Shown here in pieces: positions 53,220 through 63,800 of a DNA stretch of 64,000 nt. Origin of the DNA: Candidatus Uabimicrobium amorphum (GTDB lineage: Bacteria; Planctomycetota; Uabimicrobiia; Uabimicrobiales; Uabimicrobiaceae); contig NZ_AP019860.1 of assembly GCF_009002475.1 (NCBI RefSeq), positions 6,524,501 through 6,588,500 on the forward strand. Reading direction: 5' to 3'. A program made the position numbers and the translations under genes. Position 1 is the stretch's first letter. Each line of letters starts with the position of its first letter. The notes under the pieces are model-generated. The model did not search any database and had not been told where the DNA came from. It worked only from the letters and a program-made list of their open reading frames with translations.

Positions 53220-55355
53220 ATGAGAAATTTGATAGCTTTAACACTCGTGATGTTTTTTTCTACATCACTATTTGCCAACAATTGGTTTGAAGAAAATATC
53301 AATATTTTTAATCGCAAAAACAAATTGCGTAAACTAGGACGTAATCTCGACAAATTCGTTGCACAAAGAGCGATTGAGCGCGCAAAATTTTTGGGACGTG
53401 AAGTTGATAAAAAACTATTTCAGCCTATTCTAAAAACGTTAGAGTACACTGTTCCTGGCCACGGTTATCTAAAATATTTGAGCGATCAAGCTAAAGACAA
53501 AAGAAAATACCTACCACAAGAATTTATTCGCATAGTTCAAAAACATTATCGAAGTATCGATCTACAAAAAGTCACATATGCCGAAGACATTAACACCGTA
53601 CACGGAGATGCGATCACCATTGGCTCCGAGATTTATTTTCCAACACGTGTAGATCTGACAGATGGAGATGACGTTTTTTGGATGCTGCATGAGCTTGAAC
53701 ACGTAGTTCAATACAAAAAAATAGGAGTGTCTACTTTTCTGGCCAAATATGTCACTCAGAGTATTAGCGAAGCTCTCAATCAAATTGTAAAAGGCTCTTT
53801 TTCCGTTCACGATAATATGCAAATTGAAATAGACGCCGACAACAAGGCAAAGAGAATTTTTGCGGATGTGATGCATAAAATAGAAGTGGTTGTTCCGACG
53901 GTCAAAAAAGAGAGTATTAATACTTTCAAAATTAAAAACGTGAAGACTGGTGGATATTTGTTCACACGCGCAATTTTAGCAGCGCGTTTTTACGGTGGTG
54001 CAGGAGATATCTGGCAAATTTCTTACGCGGAAGAGCAAGGAAAAGAATACGCAACCATGCAAAATGTGCGCACCAAAAGATACCTTTATGTCGAGAGAAA
54101 AGACGATGGTAATCATGTAATCAGTGCGACACAAAATATCTCACCTAAAGATATTCGTTGTCAATTTTTTATCGAAAAAGCACAAAAGGATCGCGATGAC
54201 GGACAATATTATATAAAAAGCCGCAAGACTAAAAGTTATGTCTATATGAATCCTGATCAAATTGGTTATATATCGCGTAGAATTATGTTAGGTGACATAC
54301 CACAAAAGAAAGAAGTTGCAATTTGGTATATAAAAGAGAAGGAAGCCCACACATATAAACTCAGAAACGGACTCAAAAAAAATATTGGTCATAGTGGATG
54401 GACTATAAGCATAAACAATATGAAAATTTCCGACAAATTAGAGGTTGTCTGTGGAACAGATTACGCTGATCCTCGTGATACACTATGGCGTTTTCAAAAA
54501 CTAAGTGGCACATTGTGTTACAAGATACAAAATGTAAAAAGCGGCGGCTATCTTGTAAAGGAACCCTCTTGCGGTAAAGTAAAGATTTCCGTTGCTCCAC
54601 ACATAGACAAAACGCGAGAAAAGAATGATTACTATTATAGTTATATATGGTACGTAGATCCTAGTCCAAATGGTCTACAGATTGTGTCTGTGCGCAGCGG
54701 ACAAAACTTTATGGACCTCAATGCCAGAATACGCAAAACTAACGTAAATTACCACGCGTATAGCGCTCTTGCCTGTGAAAGTATTACCAGCAAAAAAGAC
54801 TTTGCTACCGCACAAAAAGATATTAAATTTATGAACGATCAGTATGAAGGTGGAGCGCGCATTCCCACGTATCATTTACACAATAAAGACAAAGTCGTCA
54901 TCGAAAAATCGCTTAATGGTACAGGAGGAAAACCAGTGGTGGTAGATATCAAAAATCGTTGGTATTTTTGGGAAACACAAGGTGTTAGCATGCAAAAAGT
55001 AGGCAAATCTCAAAAATACATCGTATATGCTAAAAACGCCACTTCTTTTCCAATCGATGTAGCACTTGCTTACAAAAATAAAAAAGGCGCTTGGGTACGT
55101 CATGGTTGGTGGCCGTTGCGACCTGGCGAAGAAAAATATCTTGTTACGACACGGCATCGCGATTTATATGTACATGCTGCGGGTAGGGGAAGAATTTGGG
55201 GAAAAACGCGCCCTTTATCCATCTCGTATAACAATTTCAAATTTGTGGGCAAAAAGAAAAGAGGAGATCATAGCGCAAAATTTACCAAGGTATTGATGGA
55301 TAGGCCTTACTATACCTACGTCTTTAAACATAAAACTGCAAAAGTAAAAAAGTAA
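53220..55355 (+). CDS. Secreted HELEH zinc metalloprotease with lectin-like beta repeats
   Basis: This 711-residue protein has a signal peptide (LIALTLVMFFSTSLFAN). A zincin domain (about 85-225) carries HELEHVVQY (H157, E158, H161) with a later EIDADNKA (E203), a layout like DUF4157-type peptidases (HELTHVVQ ... E.EAD). From about 240 to 530 there are several beta-trefoil/ricin-like units of the form FKIKNVKTGGYL and YKIQNVKSGGYLV, which may bind glycans. The C-terminal 170 residues are beta-rich with YAKNATSFPIDVALAYKNKK and WWPLRPGEEKYL, a module resembling extracellular stress or coat domains. AAGGAA lies 8 bases upstream. DUF4157-type peptidases are often linked to contractile injection systems, but no such genes are in this window. 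Confidence 0.8.
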   Translation: MRNLIALTLVMFFSTSLFANNWFEENINIFNRKNKLRKLGRNLDKFVAQRAIERAKFLGREVDKKLFQPILKTLEYTVPGHGYLKYLSDQAKDKRKYLPQEFIRIVQKHYRSIDLQKVTYAEDINTVHGDAITIGSEIYFPTRVDLTDGDDVFWMLHELEHVVQYKKIGVSTFLAKYVTQSISEALNQIVKGSFSVHDNMQIEIDADNKAKRIFADVMHKIEVVVPTVKKESINTFKIKNVKTGGYLFTRAILAARFYGGAGDIWQISYAEEQGKEYATMQNVRTKRYLYVERKDDGNHVISATQNISPKDIRCQFFIEKAQKDRDDGQYYIKSRKTKSYVYMNPDQIGYISRRIMLGDIPQKKEVAIWYIKEKEAHTYKLRNGLKKNIGHSGWTISINNMKISDKLEVVCGTDYADPRDTLWRFQKLSGTLCYKIQNVKSGGYLVKEPSCGKVKISVAPHIDKTREKNDYYYSYIWYVDPSPNGLQIVSVRSGQNFMDLNARIRKTNVNYHAYSALACESITSKKDFATAQKDIKFMNDQYEGGARIPTYHLHNKDKVVIEKSLNGTGGKPVVVDIKNRWYFWETQGVSMQKVGKSQKYIVYAKNATSFPIDVALAYKNKKGAWVRHGWWPLRPGEEKYLVTTRHRDLYVHAAGRGRIWGKTRPLSISYNNFKFVGKKKRGDHSAKFTKVLMDRPYYTYVFKHKTAKVKK

Positions 55356-55490
55356 TTGTCGCGCAACATATATTTTGTTTTTGCAAAAGTACTGCCGAAT
55401 TCTCTGTCGTATTGACAAGTAGTAATAGGAGCTTGACTAAGTCAATACCTACCATACAACGTCTCAACGGTGATTTTGGGAGAAAACTCT

Positions 55491-57494
55491 ATGCGGCAGT
55501 ACTTTCTTATCTTTTCATTGCTACTATCTCTGACGTATTGTGACGACAAACAAAAAACTCTTGATAATGCGATTGCCAATCTACGTACACGCAATTATCT
55601 ACTACGTGTAAATTCCATTAAAGTCATTGGTGGATTTGGTCTAAAAGCACTACCAATTCTGTACAAGCAGTTTTTTTATGAAAAAGCACTAATACCTCAA
55701 TACATCGAAGCTTACTTAGTGCAACAGGAGATTATCCGCCAATTCAGACGTATTGGTCATGCCGACGATCGCGTTGTTGATTTACTAAAGAATATTGTCA
55801 AAGAAGATGATGACTTTTTGGTAAAAGAAGCGATCTTGGCGTTAGGGGAGTTGGGGAAAAAAGCACCAAGAATAATTTTTTTTCTAATAAAAGTACTTGA
55901 TGATCGCTGGGGCGAGTTGGCGGCTCAATCGTTGGCAAAGATAGGAGAAAAGGCGATACGGCCTCTAGGTAAAGTAGTCCGCTTCTCGGATACCCCTGAA
56001 GCACGTTGTGCAGCTGTGAATGCTCTTGGGGATATCGATTCCATAAAACACCCGATGCTTCGTTATTTAATGGATGCTAGCAGACACGACCCCAATGAGT
56101 TAGTTAGAGTGGCCGCAGTTCACGCCCTAGGAAAGAAAAAACACACATTAGCGACTTATATTTTGCTACGCCTAATTCAAGATGAAGCACAAGCCGTAGG
56201 ACTAGCGGCATGTGCATCGTTAGCAAAACACGGAAAGCTCGCCGTCAGCCAAATTATGGATACTTTTGACAAAAATCCCCCCGAACAACTGCGTATAAAA
56301 CTATATGGTATTCTCACAGTAATCGGTAAGGAAGCAGCCCCCGCAATCGCGACTTTAAACAGTCGTTTATCATCTTCCTCGCAAAAAGAGTTCCAGGCAA
56401 TTATTGAAGCGCTAATATCCATCGGCTATCATAAAAAATCACAGCAGACAATAAAACGCCTGATTTTTGTTGTCTATGAACAAAAAAATAGCCAGACGCT
56501 TTCTCTCATTACAAGCGCACTGCAAAGCTACGCGCCGCAAAGTCTACCGCATGTACTGCCCCTTCTTAAAAGCAAACGTCCACAAGTTGTCAAGGTCGCT
56601 GTTCAGGTGCTCGAAAGTCATTTTGTAGATGCGATACAGTTATTACAAGATCAAATTACCAAACAAAAAAATCCGGTATTTATTGCAAATGCATTGAAGA
56701 TTTTAGCCCAAGATGAGAACTCTCTGCCCATATTGATCGAACACTTGCAGCACGAAAATTTGTTGGTATGTTATACCGCCAAAAATATGATTATACAGCA
56801 CTTCTCCAAAAGTGCTTTTGAATTGCTCATGAAGCGCATCGAAAATTTGACGAATCACATCAAAGCTCTAAAATCAAACCAAGATAAATTGCAAAAATCA
56901 AAAGTCATTGTCGACACATTTGTCGATCTTGGCGAAAAAGCCAAAATTGCATTGATGAATCTCGCGGTACACGAAAGCCCATCACTGAGACACATGGCCG
57001 TGGATGCCATTGCGCAGTCAAACAGTTTTTTTGTTGAAGAAAAAATCGCGATTTTCCAAGCAGCGATCCAAGTACGCCGTGGAACAGAGCAATTTGTGAT
57101 CACAAACCATCTCGCAAACTTGGGAGAACCCGCGATGGAAGCAATACTCGAACTCCTCACTTCGAAAGAGTTGTCTGTACGAGAATGTGCGATTATTGCT
57201 CTAACAAAAATGAGAACACCACGTGCAGCATGGAATTTGATCTGGTGTTTAGATAACAAACAGAATACCAGCTTTGTGATCAAGGCGCTTTGTGCTATGC
57301 ATGATGTCGCAATGCCGATACTCAAGAAAGCTATTTCCCACGAAGAACCCCATGTGCGGTTTGTCTGTGTTGTTGTGTTGTCGAAAATTGAATCACAAGA
57401 GTCCATCGGCGTATTGCGCAAGCATAGCGATGTCGAAACACATCCGATGATTAGGTATGTATTGGAAAAAGCTTTACAGCAAAAGGGAGATTAG
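55491..57494 (+). CDS. Exported HEAT-repeat protein
   Basis: From the ATG at 55491 (GGGAG 8 bases upstream) the protein has 667 residues with a hydrophobic export segment (YFLIFSLLLSLTYC). The cysteine might serve as a lipoprotein site, although tyrosine before it is atypical. The rest is HEAT-like helical repeats, for example VKEAILALGELGKKAPRIIF, AAQSLAKIGEKAIRPLGKV and RCAAVNALGDIDSIKHPML. There is no protease domain. It is the stand-alone counterpart of the HEAT arrays in the caspase proteins on either side, and could compete for or present the same ligand; that is inference. It is followed by a gap with a 9-bp repeat. Confidence 0.85.
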   Translation: MRQYFLIFSLLLSLTYCDDKQKTLDNAIANLRTRNYLLRVNSIKVIGGFGLKALPILYKQFFYEKALIPQYIEAYLVQQEIIRQFRRIGHADDRVVDLLKNIVKEDDDFLVKEAILALGELGKKAPRIIFFLIKVLDDRWGELAAQSLAKIGEKAIRPLGKVVRFSDTPEARCAAVNALGDIDSIKHPMLRYLMDASRHDPNELVRVAAVHALGKKKHTLATYILLRLIQDEAQAVGLAACASLAKHGKLAVSQIMDTFDKNPPEQLRIKLYGILTVIGKEAAPAIATLNSRLSSSSQKEFQAIIEALISIGYHKKSQQTIKRLIFVVYEQKNSQTLSLITSALQSYAPQSLPHVLPLLKSKRPQVVKVAVQVLESHFVDAIQLLQDQITKQKNPVFIANALKILAQDENSLPILIEHLQHENLLVCYTAKNMIIQHFSKSAFELLMKRIENLTNHIKALKSNQDKLQKSKVIVDTFVDLGEKAKIALMNLAVHESPSLRHMAVDAIAQSNSFFVEEKIAIFQAAIQVRRGTEQFVITNHLANLGEPAMEAILELLTSKELSVRECAIIALTKMRTPRAAWNLIWCLDNKQNTSFVIKALCAMHDVAMPILKKAISHEEPHVRFVCVVVLSKIESQESIGVLRKHSDVETHPMIRYVLEKALQQKGD

Positions 57495-57738
57495 GCTGTG
57501 ATGAGTGTATCGTTTATGGATACGATTTATTTTAAAAGGATTCAACAATTGCGAAGTGAAATATCGCAGCTGTAATATTTCACTCCACCTGTTAGGACCT
57601 GAATGTATTCGGGCATGATTTATTGAAGTCTAGATAAATGCTCGGCTTACACCATTCTGACAGTATCTCCGAACTATTTCTCCTTGTTAAATGAGTAATC
57701 ATTATAGCACATCTTTTGCCATCTTGGTATAATTTTAT

Positions 57739-57790
57739 TGCCACCTTTGCCACCTTTGCCACCTTTGCCACCTTTGCCACCTTTGCCACC
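57739..57790. repeat. 9-bp tandem repeat upstream of the caspase-HEAT gene
   Basis: CCTTTGCCA is repeated almost six times, 90-140 bases before the start at 57881. The period is uniform, so copy number could vary by slippage. The rest of 57495-57880 holds no gene that I can see. Confidence 0.9.
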
Positions 57791-57880
57791 TCCTTGCCAT
57801 CAAATTAGATTTAACTCCAACTTAAGGTGCTTTGTTATTGCAAAACGTTTCTGGGAAAAAGTTTTTAGTTAGGATTTGGG

Positions 57881-60800
57881 ATGAAAAAATTCGTACTACT
57901 CACTGTTTTTTTGTTTGTGTACTTGATAGCTGAAAATAACCATTCGCAACAGGTAGTGCAAAAATGGATAGATCAACTACAAAATGGGACTAAAAAACAA
58001 AAGCTATCAGCCATAAAAATGCTAAAAGAAATAAGTTACAAAGAGAAGCTGGACACAGACATTGTAAAAAAAATATGGGATCAAACACTAAAAGAAGACG
58101 ATAATGAACTAGTTATCTTAATTCAGAAAATGGTTCGTAGCATTGAAAAAAAACAACTTCATTATAAACATACTAGTATCAAACCCAAAAAAAAGAGCTA
58201 TCGTGCGGACCCCTCAAACTTAACAAAAAACCTCGGTGGTATAACGGTTCTTGGTTCCAGCAATGACTTCCCTTCAAAACAAAAATACGAAAATTGTTAT
58301 GCTATTGTTATTGGAATCAATGAGTACGACAACTTTACAGACTTACAAGGACCGAACTTTGATGCATCTGAAATTGCCAAAGTGCTAAATGATAGATATC
58401 AGTTTAAAAACATCCTCTTGCTTACAGACAAAGCTCCTATTGTCTCTCGAGAAAATATAGAGGTTAAGCTAGGAAAAGTAACAAAAGAGCTGATCGAAAA
58501 TAGTATTAAGAAGCTTAAAACAAATAAGATCAAATCCAAAGATGCTTTGTTCTTTTACTATGCTGGCCACGGTGTGCCAGGCTATATTGTCGCTGGTGAC
58601 AGTCAAAAAGTTTTAAGTTCAGGTCAACCAGCTAAAGAAACTATGATTTCTCTAACAAAGATTGCTAAAAATTTGGAAGTTTTAAACGCTCGGCATACCT
58701 TGATGGTATTGGATAGTTGTTTTAGTGGCTCGCTACTAGAAAAAGAACATCGCCCCGATTTTTCCCACTTAACAAGCAAAGAGTTTGTTGATCCAGGAGG
58801 AAATAACTTAACCAGAGTATTTAATCGCCGGGCTTTTCAGGTAATCACTGCTGGAGCAGGGGATGAAGTTGTTGCCGACAAGTTAGACGAAATTTCAACG
58901 GTGTATGCACAACAATTTAAAAATAGCAGAGGCCATTCGCCATTCACAGCAGTATTTTTACAAGCAATACAGGGGCTAACAGGAAGGGATGATGGAATTA
59001 TCCTGGCATCGCAACTCGGCTTCTACATGATGGACACACTGGTAAATGATGATCGCATAAAAGCATCTCAGGCACCACGTTATGAAAATGTTGGTGGCAA
59101 TGGTGATTTTATGTTTTTTCCTAGCGAAAAAGTACTCAATCCTAAAATGGTTGCACCTTTATACCTAAATGGTATCGAATTTGCTGTGTTTCGGCGATCA
59201 GGTTGCGAAGCTTTAAAAAATTTCATTCATGACCAGAAAAACCAAAAAGAGAAGGCTTCCCTTATAAAAAGTGCTTTACCTCATATTGCGAAATTATTAG
59301 AAGATAAACAAAGTATTCCATGTGTAGCAGCGCTAAAGTTTATCAAGCATATGACACAAGACTATGCTGAGGTAAAAGAATTCTCGATAATTGTACCAAC
59401 TCTAGTAAAAATTCTAACCCAAAAAAAGAATCCTACATTTTTTTCTATGGAGAGTAATACGCATCTGGCTATTGAATGCCTTGGGTCTCTATCCCCACAC
59501 ATAAAAAGTGTAGAAACAGTGGATATATTGAAAAAATACCATCAACAACAAAAAGCAAAATGGGAAAAACAGAGAAATAGATTAAGGCCAGAAATAGTGG
59601 AGATGGAAGAAGAAAAATTAAAAAAGCAAATAAATAGAAAATTGCTATCACAACAAGCAAACGATTACTACGAAAATATTAAGATATATTATTGGTTAAA
59701 TAGTAAAGGGGTAGCAGAACTAGATAAATATGAAGGGCAAAAGAATTTATTTTTATCCGTTGCAGAAAAAGATACACAAAAAAGACTAGATGCTTTTGAA
59801 GAGCTAAAAGAAAAATTGGAAGATCAAGATTTTATAGACTACTTCGTCACCAGGGATAAAAACATAAGGAAACAAGTTTTAAAATTTTTAGAAAAAGACA
59901 GTAGAGATTTGGCCATTCTTTTAGAACTGCTAGCAAAAAAATATAATGCGGTAAGATTTGATGTAGCAAAAGATCTTGAAATGATAGGAGAAAGGGCCTT
60001 TCTTTCCATTATCAACAGACTTGCTATTGCAAAAGACAAAAATAATCTATCCTCAAAAACCCATCTTTTATTGCCTTTTGAAAACTGGAAAAAAAAATCG
60101 TTATTTTCATTTATTTCGAAACTAGATAAGGAAGAAAAAAAGTTTTTTCTTCCTTATCTAGTAGAAGTAAATTTTGAAAATCTGTACTCTGAAGCAATCA
60201 ATCCTGAAATTGATGAAGAAACGAGGTTGGCAATATCTTACCTCCTTGGAGAAAAGGATGTTCTAGAACCTTTTATTGCAAAATTCTTTCTTTCTATAAA
60301 TGCAATAGATGCACTTGGTAAAAAGGCAGCTATTCTTACAATTTCGCAAAAGAAAAAATATAAATATTCAATTGTGATGATTTTTAAAGAATTACTAAAA
60401 AGTCCAAACAATGATGTAAGAAGTTCTGCAGCAGAGATATTAGGACAAATAGAGAGAAAAGCTGAGGAAGTAGTACCAGCTCTGATCCCTTTGTTACAGG
60501 ATCAAAATTCAGGTGTAAGAAGCTCTGCAGTAAGTGCATTAGGGTTGTTCGGAAAAAAAGCTGAAAAAGCTGTACCTTCTATTGTCTCTTTACTAAAAGA
60601 TCCAGATGAAGATGTGAGAAGGAAGACAGAAAAATCCCTAAAAAACATCGGAACAGCAGAAACCATAACAGTCTTCATTCAGTTGTTGCAAAACCAAGAT
60701 TCAGTTATAAGAAGCTTTGCAGTTGAAATATTAGGCAGAATCGGAGAAAAAGCTCATTCTGCAGTACCCGCTCTTATTCTCGCATTAAAAGATCAAGACA

Positions 60801-63800
60801 GTTGGGTAAGAAGTTCTGTAGCAGAAGCATTGGGAAAAATCGGAGAAAAAGCTCATTCTGCAGTACCTGACCTTATTCCTTTGTTGCAAGACAAAAATAG
60901 TTCTGTGAGACGTTATGTAGTGGAGGCATTGGGGAAAATTGGGCAAAAAGCTCATTCTGCAATACCCGCTCTTATTCTCGCACTAAAAGACAACGATGTG
61001 AGAAGTTCTGCCGTAGAAGCATTGGGAAAAATCGGAGAAAAAGCTCATTCTGCAGTACCTGACCTTATTCCTTTGTTGCAAGACAAAAATAGTTCTGTGA
61101 GACAGCATGTAGTGGATACATTGGGGAAAATTGGAGAAAAAGCTCATGCTGCAGTCCCCGCTCTTATTCTCGCATTAAAAGATCAAGACATTTGGGTAAC
61201 AGAAGCATTGGGAAAAATCGGAGAAAAAGCTGTGCCAGCTCTCATTCTTGCTCTAGAAGACGAGAATAAATATGTTAGAGCATATGCAGCACAGGCACTG
61301 GGAGCTATAAGAGAAAAAGCTCAAAAAGCTGTCCCCAACCTCATTTTTCTTATCAAAAATGGGGATGAAAATACAAAAGAATTTGCCGCACAGGCACTGG
61401 GGAAGATAGGAAAAAAAGCTGTGCCAGCTCTCATTCTTGCTCTAGAAGACGAGAATAAATATGTTAGAGCATATGCAGCACAGGCACTGGGAGCTATAGG
61501 GGAAAAAGCTGAAAAAGCTGTGCCAACACTCATCTCTTTGCTACAAAATCAGGATGAAAATGTGAGGAGAAATGTAGTTGATGCATTGGGACAGATAGGA
61601 GAAAAAGCGGAACAAGCTGTGCCAGCTCTCATCGCTTTACTAGAAAACGAAAATGATTTTATCGAAAGTGTAGTAAGGGCGCTAGGAAGAATAGGAGAAA
61701 AAGCATTTTCTTCTCTTATCCTTTTATCACAAAAGCCAATATTGCAAGCGCAAGATTTCTATATAACAGTAAATGCACAACAAGAATTGAAAATTATAGG
61801 AGAAAAAGCTGTACCAGTTTTTATTCTATTGTTACAAGACCCAGATTCTTATGTTAGAAGCTCTGCAGCAAAGGCACTAAGAATAATAGGAGAAAAAGCC
61901 GAACAAGCTGTACCAGCTCTGATCTCTTTATTGCAAGACCAGGATTCTCAAGTGAGAAACTCTGCTGTACAAGCATTAGGAGCTATAGGAAAAAAGGCTG
62001 AAAAAGCTGTGCCAGCTCTCATTCCTTTGCTACAAGATGAAAATGTGAGAATGAATGTAGTTGAGGCATTGGGAGCTATAGGAAAAAAGGCTGAACAAGC
62101 TGTGCCAGCTCTCATTCCTTTGCTACAAGATGAAAATGTGAGAATGAATGTAGTCGAAGCATTGGGAGCTATAGGAGAAAAGGCTGAACAAGCTGTGCCA
62201 GCTCTCATTCCTTTGCTACAAGATGAAAATGTAAAAATAAGTGTGTTGGAAACATTGGGTCTGGTAGGAGAAAAAGCTGTGCCAGTTCTCATTCCTTTGC
62301 TACAAGATGAAAATGTACATATGAGAATACTTGCAGCCAGGGCATTAGGAGCTATAGGAGAAAAGGCTGAACAAGCTGTGCCAGCTCTCATTCCTTTGCT
62401 ACAAGACAAAAACAGGTCGGCGAGAGCCACAGCAATTAGGACATTGGGAAATATAGGAGAAAAAGCTTATGTAGTAAGTTCTTTTCTTATTCCCCTATTA
62501 AAAAAGGATAAACATGAGAAGATAGAAACAATCCGGGCATTGGGAAAAATAGGGGAAAAATCTCATACTGTGGTACCTTCTCTTGTTAATTTATTACAAG
62601 ATAAGAATTCAGATGTGAGGAGGGAGGCCTCTGTAGCGTTGAACGAAATAGGAGAAAAAGCCTTGCTCTCTCTTATCCCTCTATTGCGAGAAAATATACT
62701 TGTGAGGAGTCAGGCAGTCCAAATATTGGGAAAGATAGGGGAAAAATCTAGCACAGTGACCCCTTTTCTTATCCCTCTTTTACAAGAAAAAGATGTAGGT
62801 GTCAGGGGCTTTGCGGCAGCAGTGTTGGGAGAAATAGGTAGAGATGCTGTTTTTTCTCTTATTCTTTTACTACAAGACAATAATCAATATGTGAAAAGGG
62901 AAGCAGCAAAAGCATTAGAAAAGATGGGAGAAAAAGCTGAAAAAGCTGTACCCACTCTTATATCTCTACTACAAGACCAGGACTCAGAAGTGAGAAGTTC
63001 TGTAATAAAAGCTTTGGGAAGTATCGGAGAAAAAGCTGAAAAGGCTATACCAACTCTTATATCTCTACTACAAGACCAGCACGCAGAAGTAAGAAGTTCT
63101 GCAGCCAGAGCATTGGGAAATATAGGAGAAAAATCCATACCGATTCTTACCCCTTTGTTGAAAGATTCAGATAAATATGTTAGAAAAAATGCGATCAGAG
63201 TATTGGGAAATATAGGAGAAAAAGCAGTTCCCACTCTTATTCCTCTATTGAAAAGCCTAGATAAATATGATAGAAGAAATGCAGCAGAAGCTTTAGGACA
63301 GATCGGAGAAAAAGCTGAAGAAGTGGTGCCCATCCTTACTCCTTTGTTAAAAGATCCAGATAAATATGTCAGAATGTATACAGCAGAAGCTTTAGGAAAA
63401 ATCGGAGAAAAAGCTCATACTGCTGTGCCTGACCTTATTCTTTTGTTACAAGACAAAAATAGTTATGTGGGAGTGCGTGAGGTGGAAGCTTTAGGACTTA
63501 TAGGAGAAAAAGCTGAACAAGCAGCACCAGTCCTAATTTCTTTCTTACAGGAACCAAATTTAGATCTGAAATTTTCTGCTGCAGAGGCATTGATCCAATT
63601 GGGAAAGGTAGAGGAAGCAATACCAGCCCTTGTTTCTTTAATAAAAGAGGAAGACTTTTTTGGGAGAACATATGCAATAAAAACATTGGGTAAAATCGGA
63701 GAAAAAGCAGAGAAAGCTGTACCAACGCTTATTTTATTACTCAAAAATGAAGACTGGTTAGTGAAAAGCTCTGCTGCAGAAACATTAGGAATGATTGGAA

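Noticed and set aside
57592..57789. Minus-strand frame with AKVAKVAKV repeats
   Set aside because: It is merely the 9-bp tandem repeat read through; no start signal and no similarity beyond the repeat.
61948..62430. Long minus-strand open frames across the HEAT arrays (also 62884-63915 and 41849-44710)
   Set aside because: They are antisense to repetitive HEAT codons and repeat with the same period, so they are shadows of the real gene.
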